Below, piece after piece: positions 40,127 through 49,190 of a stretch of 64,000 nucleotides of DNA. Under the pieces are notes generated by a model. The model was not told where the DNA came from. It ran no database searches and saw only the letters and a program-made list of their open reading frames with translations. How positions within the stretch are numbered: the first letter of the stretch is position 1; every line of letters starts with the position of its first letter. Source of the DNA: Chitinophaga alhagiae (GTDB lineage: Bacteria > Bacteroidota > Bacteroidia > Chitinophagales > Chitinophagaceae). Where the stretch lies: contig NZ_QXMH01000004.1 in the NCBI RefSeq assembly GCF_003568665.1, forward strand, positions 104,942 through 168,941, read 5' to 3'. Position numbers and translations under genes: made by a program.

Positions 40127-42475
40127 ATGATGCAGCAGACAAACCCACATAAACGCGTACAGCAACAGGAGCCGGTAGACCTGTTGGCTATTGTCAGGTA
40201 CCGCTACCTGCGGTATTGGCCCCTGTTCATACTGGCGGTGATAGTTGCGCTGGCCTGTGCATACGTCTACCTGCGCTATGCAACACCGGTGTATAAGATA
40301 TCCGCTACCCTGCTGGTAAAAGACGAAGCGAAAGACCTTGGCGGCGAAGATAACATCCTCAGCACCCTGGACCTGTTCGGCTCCAAGAAAAATATCGAGA
40401 ACGAGATACAGATACTGACCTCCCGCACCCTGATACGCGATGTGATCAAGCGGCGGCAGCTATACGGTGAAATATACCGCAACGGCAATATCAGGGACGT
40501 GGCCATTTACCGCGAAGCGCCCCTGAGCCTTGAGTTCCTGGAACCGGAACTGATAGGCCCCCACCCTGAAACGGTGCCGCTGGCCTATGATTCCGCTACC
40601 GGAAAAGTACTGCTGGACGGGCGCCCCTACGCGCTGAACGACACGGTGAACACGCCCTGGGGCAACATGGTGATCAAGAAAAAACCGGGGGCTGCTATTG
40701 AGCACGACAACTATTTTGTACGCATCACCAACGAAAGGCTGCTCACGCAGTCACTGCTGAAACGGCTCACCGTAACGCCCATCTCAAAGCTGGCCACGGT
40801 GATCAAGCTGGAATATGCTGACGTGGTGCCCGCGCGCGGGGAAGACATCCTGAACGACCTGATCCATTTCTACAACAAGGCGGCCATAGAAGACAAGAAC
40901 CGCCTGGCCGCCAATACCATGGCCTTTGTGGAAGAGCGCCTGCGCATTGTGACCGGTGAGCTGAGCGACGTGGAAAAGCAGGTAGCGCAGTATAAAACGT
41001 CTGCCGGCATTGTAGACATCAGCGAGCAAAGCAAAATGTTCCTGAGCAGCGTGCAGGAAAACGATACCAAGATCAATGAGGCCAACATGCAGCTGTCTAT
41101 GCTGGATGCCATAGAGAAATACGTGAGCGGCAAATCTGCCAGCACCAATATGGTACCTGCCACACTAGGCATTTCAGACCCGGTGCTGCTGCAACTGGTG
41201 ACCAAGCTGTACGAGACCGAAATGGAAAAAGAAAGGCTGAAAAAGACCACCGGCGCCAACAGCCCTGTACTGGAAAGCCTCAACCGGCAGGCGGAATTGC
41301 TGAAACCCGGCATCCTGGAAAACATCGGCAGCCAGCGGGCCAACCTGGAGGCCGCCAAATCCAGGCTCACAACGGCTAACGACCGTTTTGCCGGCATCCT
41401 CAAAAGCGTGCCCGCCAAAGAAAGAACATTGCTGGAAGTAAGCCGCCAGCAGGCCATCAAGAATAACATCTATACTTTCCTGCTGCAAAAAAGGGAAGAA
41501 ACAGCGCTGGCGTACTCCGCCGCCATATCAGACAGCCGCATTGTAGACAGCGCGGAGTCTGCCTCCGCTCCCTTCAGCCCCCGCCGCATGATGGTGTTTG
41601 GCGTAGCCGTACTGGCCGGGCTGGTGGTAGTGGCCGGTATCATTACGCTGAAAGACATGCTGAACCGCCAGGTATCTTCCCGCGCGGAAATAGAAAAAGC
41701 AACCGCCGCCCCGGTAGTGGCCGAGATCATGCTGGCGCCGGACAAGGAGCCGCTGGTGATCACGGAAGGCCGCCGCAGCCTTGTGGCAGAGCAGTTCAGA
41801 ACGCTCAGAACATCGCTCTCCTACATAGGGCTGAACGGGGATAATAAAACGCTGCTGGTCACTTCCTCCATTTCAGGAGAAGGCAAAAGCTTTGTTTCCC
41901 TCAACCTGGCCTCCAGCCTTTCCCTGCTGCGCAAAAAGGTGGTATTGCTGGAGTTTGACCTGCGCAAGCCCATGCTGAGCAAGATGCTGGGCATCAACCG
42001 GGAACCGGGCATCACCAATTACCTGGTAGGTAAAGCCTCCCTGTCTGACGTGATTCACCCGATTGACGACAACGAATACCTGTTCCTCATGCCCTCCGGC
42101 GTTATTCCGCCCAACCCCACAGAGCTGATACTCAACGGGAGGCTGGGCGAAATGCTGGACAAGCTCCGTTCTATATTCGACTACCTGATCATAGATACGG
42201 CCCCGGTAGGCCTGGTAACGGACGCACGCCTGCTGGCGCCCATGACAGACGCCTGCCTCTACGTGATGCGGCACCAGGTAACGCCGCGGCAGTATCTTGG
42301 CATGATAGACAATCTCTACCGCAGCGGTGAAGTAGGCAAGATCAACCTCGTATACAACGGCGTAAAACCCGGCAGTATGGACGGTTATTCTTACGGCCAC
42401 GGGTACGGATATGTGGAAGAGATGGAAAAGACCGGCGGTTCCAAACAGTTCCTGAAAAATATTTTTAACCCGTAA
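40127..42475 (+). CDS. wzc: Polysaccharide co-polymerase with tyrosine autokinase domain (Wzc/GumC type)
   Basis: A 782-residue inner-membrane protein that controls chain length and links polymerase to the outer-membrane exporter. It has a cytoplasmic N-terminus, TM1 (~29-48), Wzz domain, long periplasmic coiled coil (~240-450), TM2 (~487-506) and a cytoplasmic BY-kinase domain with Walker A SSISGEGKS (~578-587), Walker A' LLEFDLRKPM (~605) and Walker B LIIDTAPVG (~686). The C-terminal Tyr cluster GYSYGHGYGYVEEM is the autophosphorylation site in relatives. The CpsB-like phosphatase at 59152 is the expected opponent. Confidence 0.92.
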   Translation: MMQQTNPHKRVQQQEPVDLLAIVRYRYLRYWPLFILAVIVALACAYVYLRYATPVYKISATLLVKDEAKDLGGEDNILSTLDLFGSKKNIENEIQILTSRTLIRDVIKRRQLYGEIYRNGNIRDVAIYREAPLSLEFLEPELIGPHPETVPLAYDSATGKVLLDGRPYALNDTVNTPWGNMVIKKKPGAAIEHDNYFVRITNERLLTQSLLKRLTVTPISKLATVIKLEYADVVPARGEDILNDLIHFYNKAAIEDKNRLAANTMAFVEERLRIVTGELSDVEKQVAQYKTSAGIVDISEQSKMFLSSVQENDTKINEANMQLSMLDAIEKYVSGKSASTNMVPATLGISDPVLLQLVTKLYETEMEKERLKKTTGANSPVLESLNRQAELLKPGILENIGSQRANLEAAKSRLTTANDRFAGILKSVPAKERTLLEVSRQQAIKNNIYTFLLQKREETALAYSAAISDSRIVDSAESASAPFSPRRMMVFGVAVLAGLVVVAGIITLKDMLNRQVSSRAEIEKATAAPVVAEIMLAPDKEPLVITEGRRSLVAEQFRTLRTSLSYIGLNGDNKTLLVTSSISGEGKSFVSLNLASSLSLLRKKVVLLEFDLRKPMLSKMLGINREPGITNYLVGKASLSDVIHPIDDNEYLFLMPSGVIPPNPTELILNGRLGEMLDKLRSIFDYLIIDTAPVGLVTDARLLAPMTDACLYVMRHQVTPRQYLGMIDNLYRSGEVGKINLVYNGVKPGSMDGYSYGHGYGYVEEMEKTGGSKQFLKNIFNP

Positions 42476-42666
42476 TGAACCATATCAGGCAGTGCCCTGC
42501 ACTGCTCCGGAAAAACAGTGAACACCGATCTTGACACAACTAAAAAACTCAATCCCTGTGACTGAGGGGGCGAAGCCGTGCCAGGTTCCCACCACGCCCT
42601 CTCCTGCTTTTGCAGATTCCATGTTATGAAAACCAGTTACTATTCGTTAACCAAAAAGCAAGCACT
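42476..42666 (+). promoter_or_regulatory. Structured leader upstream of the UpxY-like gene
   Basis: 191 bases without a gene. A perfect hairpin GCAGTGC-CCT-GCACTGC (42489-42505) without a T run follows wzc, and a GC-rich segment at 42564-42600 may fold further. A -7-like TGCTTTTG is at 42605-42612. The region could be an internal promoter/leader on which the antiterminator acts. Confidence 0.4.
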
Positions 42667-43191
42667 ATGGAACAGAACCTGAATGCCTGGTATGCCGTTT
42701 ACACCAAGCCCCGTTGGGAAAAAAAGGTGGCGGCACTGCTGGAACGGAAACAGTTGGAAAACTATTGCCCGCTGAACGTAGTTGAAAAAAGGTGGAGCGA
42801 CCGGCGCAAGCTGGTGCAGGAAGCACTTTTCCCCTCTTATGTTTTTGTGCGCATCAGCAAAGATCAGCAGCGCGCCGTGCGCGAAACGGAAGGTATCGTC
42901 AATTTTGTGTACTGGCTGGGCAAGCCCGCCGTTATACACGATCATGAAATTGACCTGATACGCCGTTTCCTCCGCGAATACAGGAGCGCCTCCGTAGAGA
43001 AATTCCCCATCCGCCAGCATGACCTGGTAGAGATCAACGCCGGGCCGCTCATGCACCACCGCGGCCGCATCATAGAAGTGGGCAACAACAAGGTAAAGGC
43101 CATGCTGCACAGCCTGGGCTGCTCCCTGGTGGCCACCGTGCCGGCGCAAGACGTAACTGTTATCAAAAAAACCGATCTGAACTATGTATAA
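42667..43191 (+). CDS. UpxY-type NusG-like transcription antiterminator
   Basis: A 174-residue specialised NusG paralogue. The NGN domain starts WYAVYTKPRWEKKVAALLERK and continues ENYCPLNVVEKRWSDRRKLV and ALFPSYVFVRI; the KOW region is INAGPLMHHRGRIIEVGNNKVK. In Bacteroides, UpxY proteins start capsule operons and prevent premature termination in their own long operon. The ATG at 42667 gives the normal N-terminus; a 19-codon upstream extension is rejected. It overlaps the next gene by eight bases. Confidence 0.88.
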   Translation: MEQNLNAWYAVYTKPRWEKKVAALLERKQLENYCPLNVVEKRWSDRRKLVQEALFPSYVFVRISKDQQRAVRETEGIVNFVYWLGKPAVIHDHEIDLIRRFLREYRSASVEKFPIRQHDLVEINAGPLMHHRGRIIEVGNNKVKAMLHSLGCSLVATVPAQDVTVIKKTDLNYV

Positions 43192-44224
43192 ACCCTCCGC
43201 TGCCGGTATGCAGCATGTTATTCTCTGCGGCGGCTCCGGCACCCGGCTGTGGCCCCTTTCCAACCGGCAAACACCCAAACAGCTGTTGTCTCTCTTCAAC
43301 GGCCACAGCCTGTTGCAACTCACGTACCTGCGCAACCGCGAAGCATGTGAGAGCGTGCTGGCCATTGCCGGCGCCGCGCAGGCAGACCTCATCAGCCAGC
43401 AGTTGCTGAGCGCGGGCGCCACGCTGCGGTGCATTGCCGAGCCGGCCGGCCGGAACACGGCCGCTGCTATTGCGCTGGCCGCTTTTGCCAGTGACCCCGG
43501 TACCGTACTGCTCATCACCCCGTCAGACCACCTGATAGGCACCCCTGACCTGTATAACGAAACTATCAGCGCCGCACGGGCGCTGGCAGAGGCCGGCCAT
43601 ATAGTGACCATCGGCCTCCGGCCCGCCTATCCCGAAACCGGTTACGGTTATATCCATCACAACGGCAACGAAGTACTGCGCTTTGTGGAAAAGCCCGGCC
43701 CGGCCGCCGCGGCTGAAATGTTGCAAAGCGGGGATTACCTCTGGAACAGCGGCATATTCTGCTGCAAGGCGGAGGTGATACTGGACGAGCTGAAGCTGCA
43801 CGCCCCGGATATTTATAACGCCGCCTCCAAAGCCGCCGCCGCGCTGCTGCGGACGGGCAGCATATCCGCTGCCGCCATGATGGCCATTCCTTCCACCAGC
43901 ATTGACTATGCCGTGATGGAAAAAAGCGCCCGCGTAAAAGTGGTGCCCAGCGCCATGCAGTGGAGCGATGTGGGCAGCTATGAAGCCCTTTCCGAAGCGC
44001 TGACGGAACATTACGCGTACAGCAACCAGCAGGCCGTGTTCATCGAAAGCGATCCCAAAAACAGCATGGTGATCGGCAAAGACAAACTCGTAGCCCTCGT
44101 AGGGGTAGACAACATGGTAGTGGTAGACACGCCCGGCGCGCTCCTCATCATGCAAAAAGGCAAAGGGCAGAACATTAAACAATTGCATAACTGGGTCAGT
44201 GAAAACCGGCCGGAACTCCTTTAA
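43184..44224 (+). CDS. manC: Mannose-1-phosphate guanylyltransferase
   Basis: A 346-residue nucleotidyltransferase making GDP-mannose, the precursor for GDP-fucose here. Nucleotide-binding motif HVILCGGSGTRLWPLSNRQTPKQ, AEPAGRNTAAAIALAA, LITPSDHLI, VEKPG and WNSGIFCC are typical. The isomerase domain found in long ManC-GMP proteins is absent, so mannose-6-phosphate isomerase must be supplied elsewhere, as must phosphomannomutase. The start overlaps the UpxY gene by eight bases; an internal ATG at 43208 is possible. Confidence 0.92.
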   Translation: MYKPSAAGMQHVILCGGSGTRLWPLSNRQTPKQLLSLFNGHSLLQLTYLRNREACESVLAIAGAAQADLISQQLLSAGATLRCIAEPAGRNTAAAIALAAFASDPGTVLLITPSDHLIGTPDLYNETISAARALAEAGHIVTIGLRPAYPETGYGYIHHNGNEVLRFVEKPGPAAAAEMLQSGDYLWNSGIFCCKAEVILDELKLHAPDIYNAASKAAAALLRTGSISAAAMMAIPSTSIDYAVMEKSARVKVVPSAMQWSDVGSYEALSEALTEHYAYSNQQAVFIESDPKNSMVIGKDKLVALVGVDNMVVVDTPGALLIMQKGKGQNIKQLHNWVSENRPELL

Positions 44225-44234
44225 ACACACTTCC

Positions 44235-45188
44235 ATGGAATTAGTATCTAGAATATACATTGCCGGGCACCGCGGCATGGTGGGCGGCGCTATTCAGCGC
44301 CGGCTGCAAACGCTGGGCTATCAGCACATCATCACCAGGGCGTCCGGGGAGCTGGACCTCCGCAACCAGCAGGCCGTAAAAGACTTTTTTGCGGAAGAAC
44401 GGCCAGACTATGTTTTCCTGGCCGCGGCCAAAGTAGGCGGCATACATGCCAACAATACCTACCGGGCGGATTTTCTGTATGACAACCTGATGATAGCCGC
44501 CAACATCATCCACGCGGCCTATGAGCAGCAGGTATCCAAACTCATGTTTTTAGGCAGCTCCTGTATTTACCCGCGCCTGGCTCCGCAGCCGCTGCAGGAA
44601 AGCAGCCTGCTCACCGGCCCGCTGGAAAGCACCAACGAGCCTTACGCCATTGCCAAAATAGCCGGCATCAAACTGTGCGAGGCCTACCGGGACCAGTACG
44701 GCTGCAACTTCATCAGCGTAATGCCTACCAACCTGTACGGTACGGGAGACAATTACCACCCTGAAAACTCGCACGTGCTGCCTGCCCTCATCCGGAAATT
44801 CCATGAGGCCAAACAACAGCAAGCCCCCACCGTAACCGTATGGGGCTCCGGCACGCCCCGGCGCGAGTTCCTCTACGCAGATGACCTGGCAGACGCCTGC
44901 GTATACCTGATGCAGCATTACAACGGCCGAGAGCTGGTGAACATTGGCGCCGGCGAAGACCTCAGCATCAGGGAACTGGCGGAGACCGTGCGTAACGTGG
45001 TATGCTACGAAGGAGATATTGTGTTTGACACCTCCCGGCCAGACGGCACGCCCCGCAAACTGATGGACGTAAGCAAACTGCACGCCCTCGGCTGGCGGCA
45101 TACCACACCCCTCCAACAAGGCATAGCCCTGGCTTATGCGGACTTCCTGAAAAAACAGTACCTGCACATGAACGCCATGCATGCATAA
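44235..45188 (+). CDS. fcl: GDP-L-fucose synthase
   Basis: A 317-residue short-chain dehydrogenase that epimerises and reduces GDP-4-keto-6-deoxymannose to GDP-L-fucose. NADP-binding IYIAGHRGMVGGAI, catalytic Ser in LGSSCIYPR, Tyr-x3-Lys in EPYAIAKIAG, and MPTNLYGTGDNY are hallmark segments. The ATG at 44235 lies ten bases after the manC stop; a longer in-frame reading overlapping manC is less likely. It acts directly after Gmd (46532). Confidence 0.93.
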   Translation: MELVSRIYIAGHRGMVGGAIQRRLQTLGYQHIITRASGELDLRNQQAVKDFFAEERPDYVFLAAAKVGGIHANNTYRADFLYDNLMIAANIIHAAYEQQVSKLMFLGSSCIYPRLAPQPLQESSLLTGPLESTNEPYAIAKIAGIKLCEAYRDQYGCNFISVMPTNLYGTGDNYHPENSHVLPALIRKFHEAKQQQAPTVTVWGSGTPRREFLYADDLADACVYLMQHYNGRELVNIGAGEDLSIRELAETVRNVVCYEGDIVFDTSRPDGTPRKLMDVSKLHALGWRHTTPLQQGIALAYADFLKKQYLHMNAMHA

Positions 45189-45200
45189 AAAAATTGACTG

Positions 45201-46535
45201 ATGAAAGTAGTAGTAATAGGAACAGGATACGTTGGTCTCGTTACAGGGGCCTGCCTGGCAGAAACAGGCGCCGAAGTAGTGTGCGTAGATGTGAACGCGG
45301 CCAAGATAGCAGGGCTGCGGCAGGGCGTATTGCCCATCTACGAACCCGGCCTGGAGCAGATAGTGGCCCGCAACTACCAGAACGGCCGCCTACAGTTCAG
45401 CACCAGCCTGGCCGGCGCCATACCCGGCGCGGAGGTGGCGTTCATTGCCGTAGGCACGCCACCGGGAGAAGACGGCAGCGCAGACCTGCAGTACGTGCTG
45501 CAGGTTGCCGCGGAAATAGGCCGTTGTATGACGGGCTACCTGGTGGCCGTTACCAAAAGCACCGTACCCGTAGGCACCGCGGCCAGGGTAAACCGCGCCA
45601 TCAAGGACGCCTTGCTGGAAAGGAACGCGGACATGGACTACGACGTGGCCTCCAACCCGGAGTTCCTGAAAGAAGGAGCGGCCGTGAGTGACTTCATGAA
45701 GCCTGACCGCATTGTGGCCGGCGTGAACAACGAGCGCTCCAGGCAGGTGCTGGAAACACTGTACGCACCTTTCCTGCTCAACGGCCACCCCATTCACTTC
45801 ATGGACGTGGCTTCCGCGGAAATGACCAAGTACGCGGCCAATGCCATGCTGGCCACCAAAATTTCCTTCATGAACGATATTGCCGCCCTTTGCGAACTGG
45901 TGGGTGCAGACGTGAACAAAGTGCGCAAAGGCATTGGCAGCGATCCGCGCATTGGCCACCGTTTCATTTACCCCGGCGCGGGCTATGGCGGTTCCTGCTT
46001 TCCCAAAGACGTGAAAGCGCTGGTATCTACCGGCCGCGAACACGGCCGCCGGCTGCGTATACTGGAAGCCGTGGAAGCCGTCAACGAAGATCAAAAGAAA
46101 GTACTGTTCGAAAAGATCAGCCGCCATTATAACGGAACGCTGCAACACCTCGTAGTGGCCGTATGGGGCCTCTCTTTCAAGCCCGAAACGGACGACATGC
46201 GGGAAGCGCCCTCCCTGACGCTGATCGGCGCCCTGCTGGAAGCAGGCGCGCAGGTGCGTGTATACGACCCCGTGGCCATGCCGGAAGCGCGCAAAACGCT
46301 GGGAGACGCCGTTACCTGGTGTACCAGCCTGTACAATGCCGCGCAAGGCGCAGATGCCATAGCGCTCATGACGGAGTGGAACGAGTTCCGCCTTCCTGAC
46401 TGGCAGCGCATACCCGCAAAAGTCATCTTTGACGGCAGGAATATTTATGACAGCGCCGCCCTGCGTAAAAACGGTTTCACTTATTACGGCATCGGCCTGG
46501 CCACTCCCTCAATTCAAAAATCAATACCCATATGA
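45201..46535 (+). CDS. ugd: UDP-glucose 6-dehydrogenase
   Basis: A 444-residue NAD-dependent enzyme converting UDP-glucose to UDP-glucuronate by two oxidations. N-terminal Rossmann motif VVVIGTGYVGLVTGACLAETG, substrate segment STVPVGTA, SNPEFLKEGAAV, the catalytic Cys in GYGGSCFPKDVKAL, and the C-terminal domain GLSFKPETDDMREAP. Full length. The 3' end overlaps gmd by four bases (ATGA). It implies that glucuronic acid is part of the polymer. Confidence 0.95.
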   Translation: MKVVVIGTGYVGLVTGACLAETGAEVVCVDVNAAKIAGLRQGVLPIYEPGLEQIVARNYQNGRLQFSTSLAGAIPGAEVAFIAVGTPPGEDGSADLQYVLQVAAEIGRCMTGYLVAVTKSTVPVGTAARVNRAIKDALLERNADMDYDVASNPEFLKEGAAVSDFMKPDRIVAGVNNERSRQVLETLYAPFLLNGHPIHFMDVASAEMTKYAANAMLATKISFMNDIAALCELVGADVNKVRKGIGSDPRIGHRFIYPGAGYGGSCFPKDVKALVSTGREHGRRLRILEAVEAVNEDQKKVLFEKISRHYNGTLQHLVVAVWGLSFKPETDDMREAPSLTLIGALLEAGAQVRVYDPVAMPEARKTLGDAVTWCTSLYNAAQGADAIALMTEWNEFRLPDWQRIPAKVIFDGRNIYDSAALRKNGFTYYGIGLATPSIQKSIPI

Positions 46536-47629
46536 AAGTTGCTTTAATTACCGGCATTAACGGACAAGACGGCGCCTACCTCGCCGAACTTTTACTGGAA
46601 AAAGGATATATGGTGCATGGCGTAAAACGCCGCGCTTCCCTGATCAATACAGAAAGGATAGACCATCTTTACCAGGACCCCCACAGCGAAGATGTACGCT
46701 TCAGGCTGCACTACGGGGATATGACGGACTCTACCAACCTCATCCGCATCATCCAGGAAGTACAGCCGGACGAAATTTATAACCTGGCCGCCATGAGCCA
46801 TGTAAGGGTGAGCTTTGACACCCCGGAGTATACCGCCAACGCAGACGGCATAGGCACCCTCCGCCTGCTGGAAGCGCTGCGCATACTGGGGCTGGAGAAA
46901 AAGACGCGCATTTACCAGGCCAGCACCTCAGAGCTGTACGGCCTGGTGCAGGAAGTACCGCAAAAGGAAACCACGCCCTTCTATCCCCGCAGCCCGTATG
47001 CGGTGGCCAAATTATACGCCTACTGGATCACTGTGAACTACCGGGAGGCTTATGGCATGTATGCCTGCAACGGCATCCTGTTCAACCATGAAAGCCCCCT
47101 GCGCGGAGAAACCTTTGTGACCCGCAAGATCACGCGCGCCGCCGCCGCCATTGTGCTGGGCCTGCAGGACAAGCTGTACCTCGGCAACCTCGATGCCCGC
47201 CGTGACTGGGGCCATGCAAAGGATTACGTAGAGGCCATGTGGCGCATCCTGCAACAAGACCAGCCTGATGATTACGTGATTGCCACCGGCATTACCACGC
47301 CCGTGCGCGATTTTGTGAGAATGGCCTTTGACGAGCTGGGCATAGAGCTGGAATTTCGCGGCAGCGGCGTGAACGAGACCGCCGTAGTAGCCGCCTGCCG
47401 CAACAAGGAATACATACTGCCCATAGGCCGGGAAATAGTAGCGGTAGACCCGGAGTATTTCCGGCCTACCGAAGTAGACCTGCTGATAGGCGACCCTACC
47501 AAATCAAAGGAAAAGCTGGGCTGGACGCCCACCTACGACCTGGCCGCGCTGGTGCGGGAAATGGTGGCGGCAGACGTAGCGCTGTTCCGCAAAAAGGAAA
47601 TTGCCCAATTTGAACACCTGATGGGGTAA
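46532..47629 (+). CDS. gmd: GDP-mannose 4,6-dehydratase
   Basis: A 365-residue dehydratase making GDP-4-keto-6-deoxymannose. NADP site ITGINGQDGAYLAELLLEKGY, NLAAMSHVRVSFDTPEY, Ser/Thr in ASTSELYG, Tyr-x3-Lys in SPYAVAKLYAYW, and RRDWGHAKDYVEAMW are diagnostic. It starts within the ugd stop codon (four-base overlap), so translation is coupled. With fcl and manC it forms the GDP-fucose branch. Confidence 0.95.
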   Translation: MKVALITGINGQDGAYLAELLLEKGYMVHGVKRRASLINTERIDHLYQDPHSEDVRFRLHYGDMTDSTNLIRIIQEVQPDEIYNLAAMSHVRVSFDTPEYTANADGIGTLRLLEALRILGLEKKTRIYQASTSELYGLVQEVPQKETTPFYPRSPYAVAKLYAYWITVNYREAYGMYACNGILFNHESPLRGETFVTRKITRAAAAIVLGLQDKLYLGNLDARRDWGHAKDYVEAMWRILQQDQPDDYVIATGITTPVRDFVRMAFDELGIELEFRGSGVNETAVVAACRNKEYILPIGREIVAVDPEYFRPTEVDLLIGDPTKSKEKLGWTPTYDLAALVREMVAADVALFRKKEIAQFEHLMG

Positions 47630-47633
47630 ACAT

Positions 47634-49190
47634 ATGCAGATCGCTAACAGGGTAATGCTAAATACGGGAATGCTGTACGGCAAAATGGTGATCTCCATCA
47701 TCATTTCGCTGTACGCTACCCGCCTGGTGCTGAACGCGCTGGGCGCGGGAGACTATGGCATATTCAACCTGGTGGCCGGCGTAATTGCCATGCTGTCTTT
47801 TCTCAACATGGCCATGACGCTTTCCACCCAGCGTTACCTTTCCCATAACCTGGGCAGCGGCAACGTATTGCGGCAGAAAATGGTGTTCAACGCCAGTATT
47901 GTGCTGCACCTGCTGCTGGGCCTCGGCCTGGTGGTGCTGCTGGAAGCGGCCGGCCTCCTGCTGTTTGACCGGGTGCTGAACATACCGGCAGACAGAATGC
48001 CCGCCGCCTACACCATCTTTCACATGATGGTGGCCAGCACCTTCTTCACCATCATTTCCGTACCGTACGATGCTACGCTCAACGCGCATGAGAACATGCG
48101 GCTGGTGGCAATTACCGGTATTGCCGAAGCAGCGCTCAAGCTGGGCATTGCGCTGTACCTGCAATACACGGCCTTTGACCGGCTGGTGGTATTTGCGCTG
48201 CTGACCGCAAGCCTTTCCGTGGGCCTGCTGCTCTTCAAACGGGTGTACTGCGCCGTACATTACCCGGAAAGCCGCATCCGCCCGCGCAAATACTTTGACC
48301 GGAAGCTGGCAAAAGAAATGTTCTTTTACGGCGGCTGGAACATGTTCGGCGCCATGAGCGTGGTAACCCGCAACCAGGGCATTGCCATGATACTGAACGT
48401 GTTCTTTGGCACCATCGTGAACGCAGCCTATGGCATTGCCAACCAGGTAAATGCGCAGCTCAGTTTCTTTTCCGCCACCTTGCTGCAGGCGTTGAACCCA
48501 CAGATCATGAAAAGCGAAGGCGCCGGAGACAGGGAGCGCATGCTGCGGCTGGCCATGATAGCCAGCAAATTCTCCTTTTCGCTGCTGTCTTTCTTTGCCA
48601 TACCGCTCATCATCGAAATGCCTTTCATGCTGCAGGTATGGCTGAAGAACGTGCCGGAATACACGGTGGCATTCTGCCGCCTCATCCTGCTCTGCACCAT
48701 GATCAACCAGCTGTCTGTAGGCATACAAACGGGCGTACAGTCTGCCGGCAACATCAAGTGGTACCAGGTAACCGTAAGCACCCTGCTGATGCTGAACCTG
48801 CCGCTGGCTTTCCTGCTGTTGCGCGCCGGCCTGCCGCCGTATGCCATACTGGTTGCGGCTGCGGCGCTGGAGGTGGTTACCTGCGGGTACAGGATATGGG
48901 CGGGCCGCCGCCTCATCGGCCTGCCGGTTGCCGCGTTCCTGAACAACGTGGTGGCCCGCACCGTCAGTTGCGCGTTGCTTTCATTTTGCATAGCCCTGCT
49001 GCCGGCCATGGCAATGGGCCCCGGCTGGCCGCGCCTGCTGCTGACCTGTTGCGTCAGCACCGCCGCGCTGCTGGCCAGCCTCCGCCTGCTGGCACTAACG
49101 CCCTATGAAACCGGCAAGCTCAACGATGTGTTCGCAAAAACATTGTCACGCGTGAGCCCGCGGCTTGCCGCCTTAAAAAAAGCTGCCTGA
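47634..49190 (+). CDS. wzx: Wzx-type oligosaccharide flippase
   Basis: A 518-residue integral membrane protein of the MOP/polysaccharide-transporter superfamily with about twelve to fourteen hydrophobic segments (for example YGKMVISIIISLYATRLVLN, IFNLVAGVIAMLSFLNMAM). It would move the undecaprenyl-linked repeat unit across the inner membrane. Its last base is the first base of the next start codon (TGATG), so it is coupled to the glycosyltransferase. Gene symbol given by role. Confidence 0.85.
   Translation: MQIANRVMLNTGMLYGKMVISIIISLYATRLVLNALGAGDYGIFNLVAGVIAMLSFLNMAMTLSTQRYLSHNLGSGNVLRQKMVFNASIVLHLLLGLGLVVLLEAAGLLLFDRVLNIPADRMPAAYTIFHMMVASTFFTIISVPYDATLNAHENMRLVAITGIAEAALKLGIALYLQYTAFDRLVVFALLTASLSVGLLLFKRVYCAVHYPESRIRPRKYFDRKLAKEMFFYGGWNMFGAMSVVTRNQGIAMILNVFFGTIVNAAYGIANQVNAQLSFFSATLLQALNPQIMKSEGAGDRERMLRLAMIASKFSFSLLSFFAIPLIIEMPFMLQVWLKNVPEYTVAFCRLILLCTMINQLSVGIQTGVQSAGNIKWYQVTVSTLLMLNLPLAFLLLRAGLPPYAILVAAAALEVVTCGYRIWAGRRLIGLPVAAFLNNVVARTVSCALLSFCIALLPAMAMGPGWPRLLLTCCVSTAALLASLRLLALTPYETGKLNDVFAKTLSRVSPRLAALKKAA

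Noticed and set aside
42564..42600. GC-rich segment before the UpxY gene as an intrinsic terminator or riboswitch
   Set aside because: No clear long stem, no T run, and no match to a riboswitch class I know; kept only as part of the leader.
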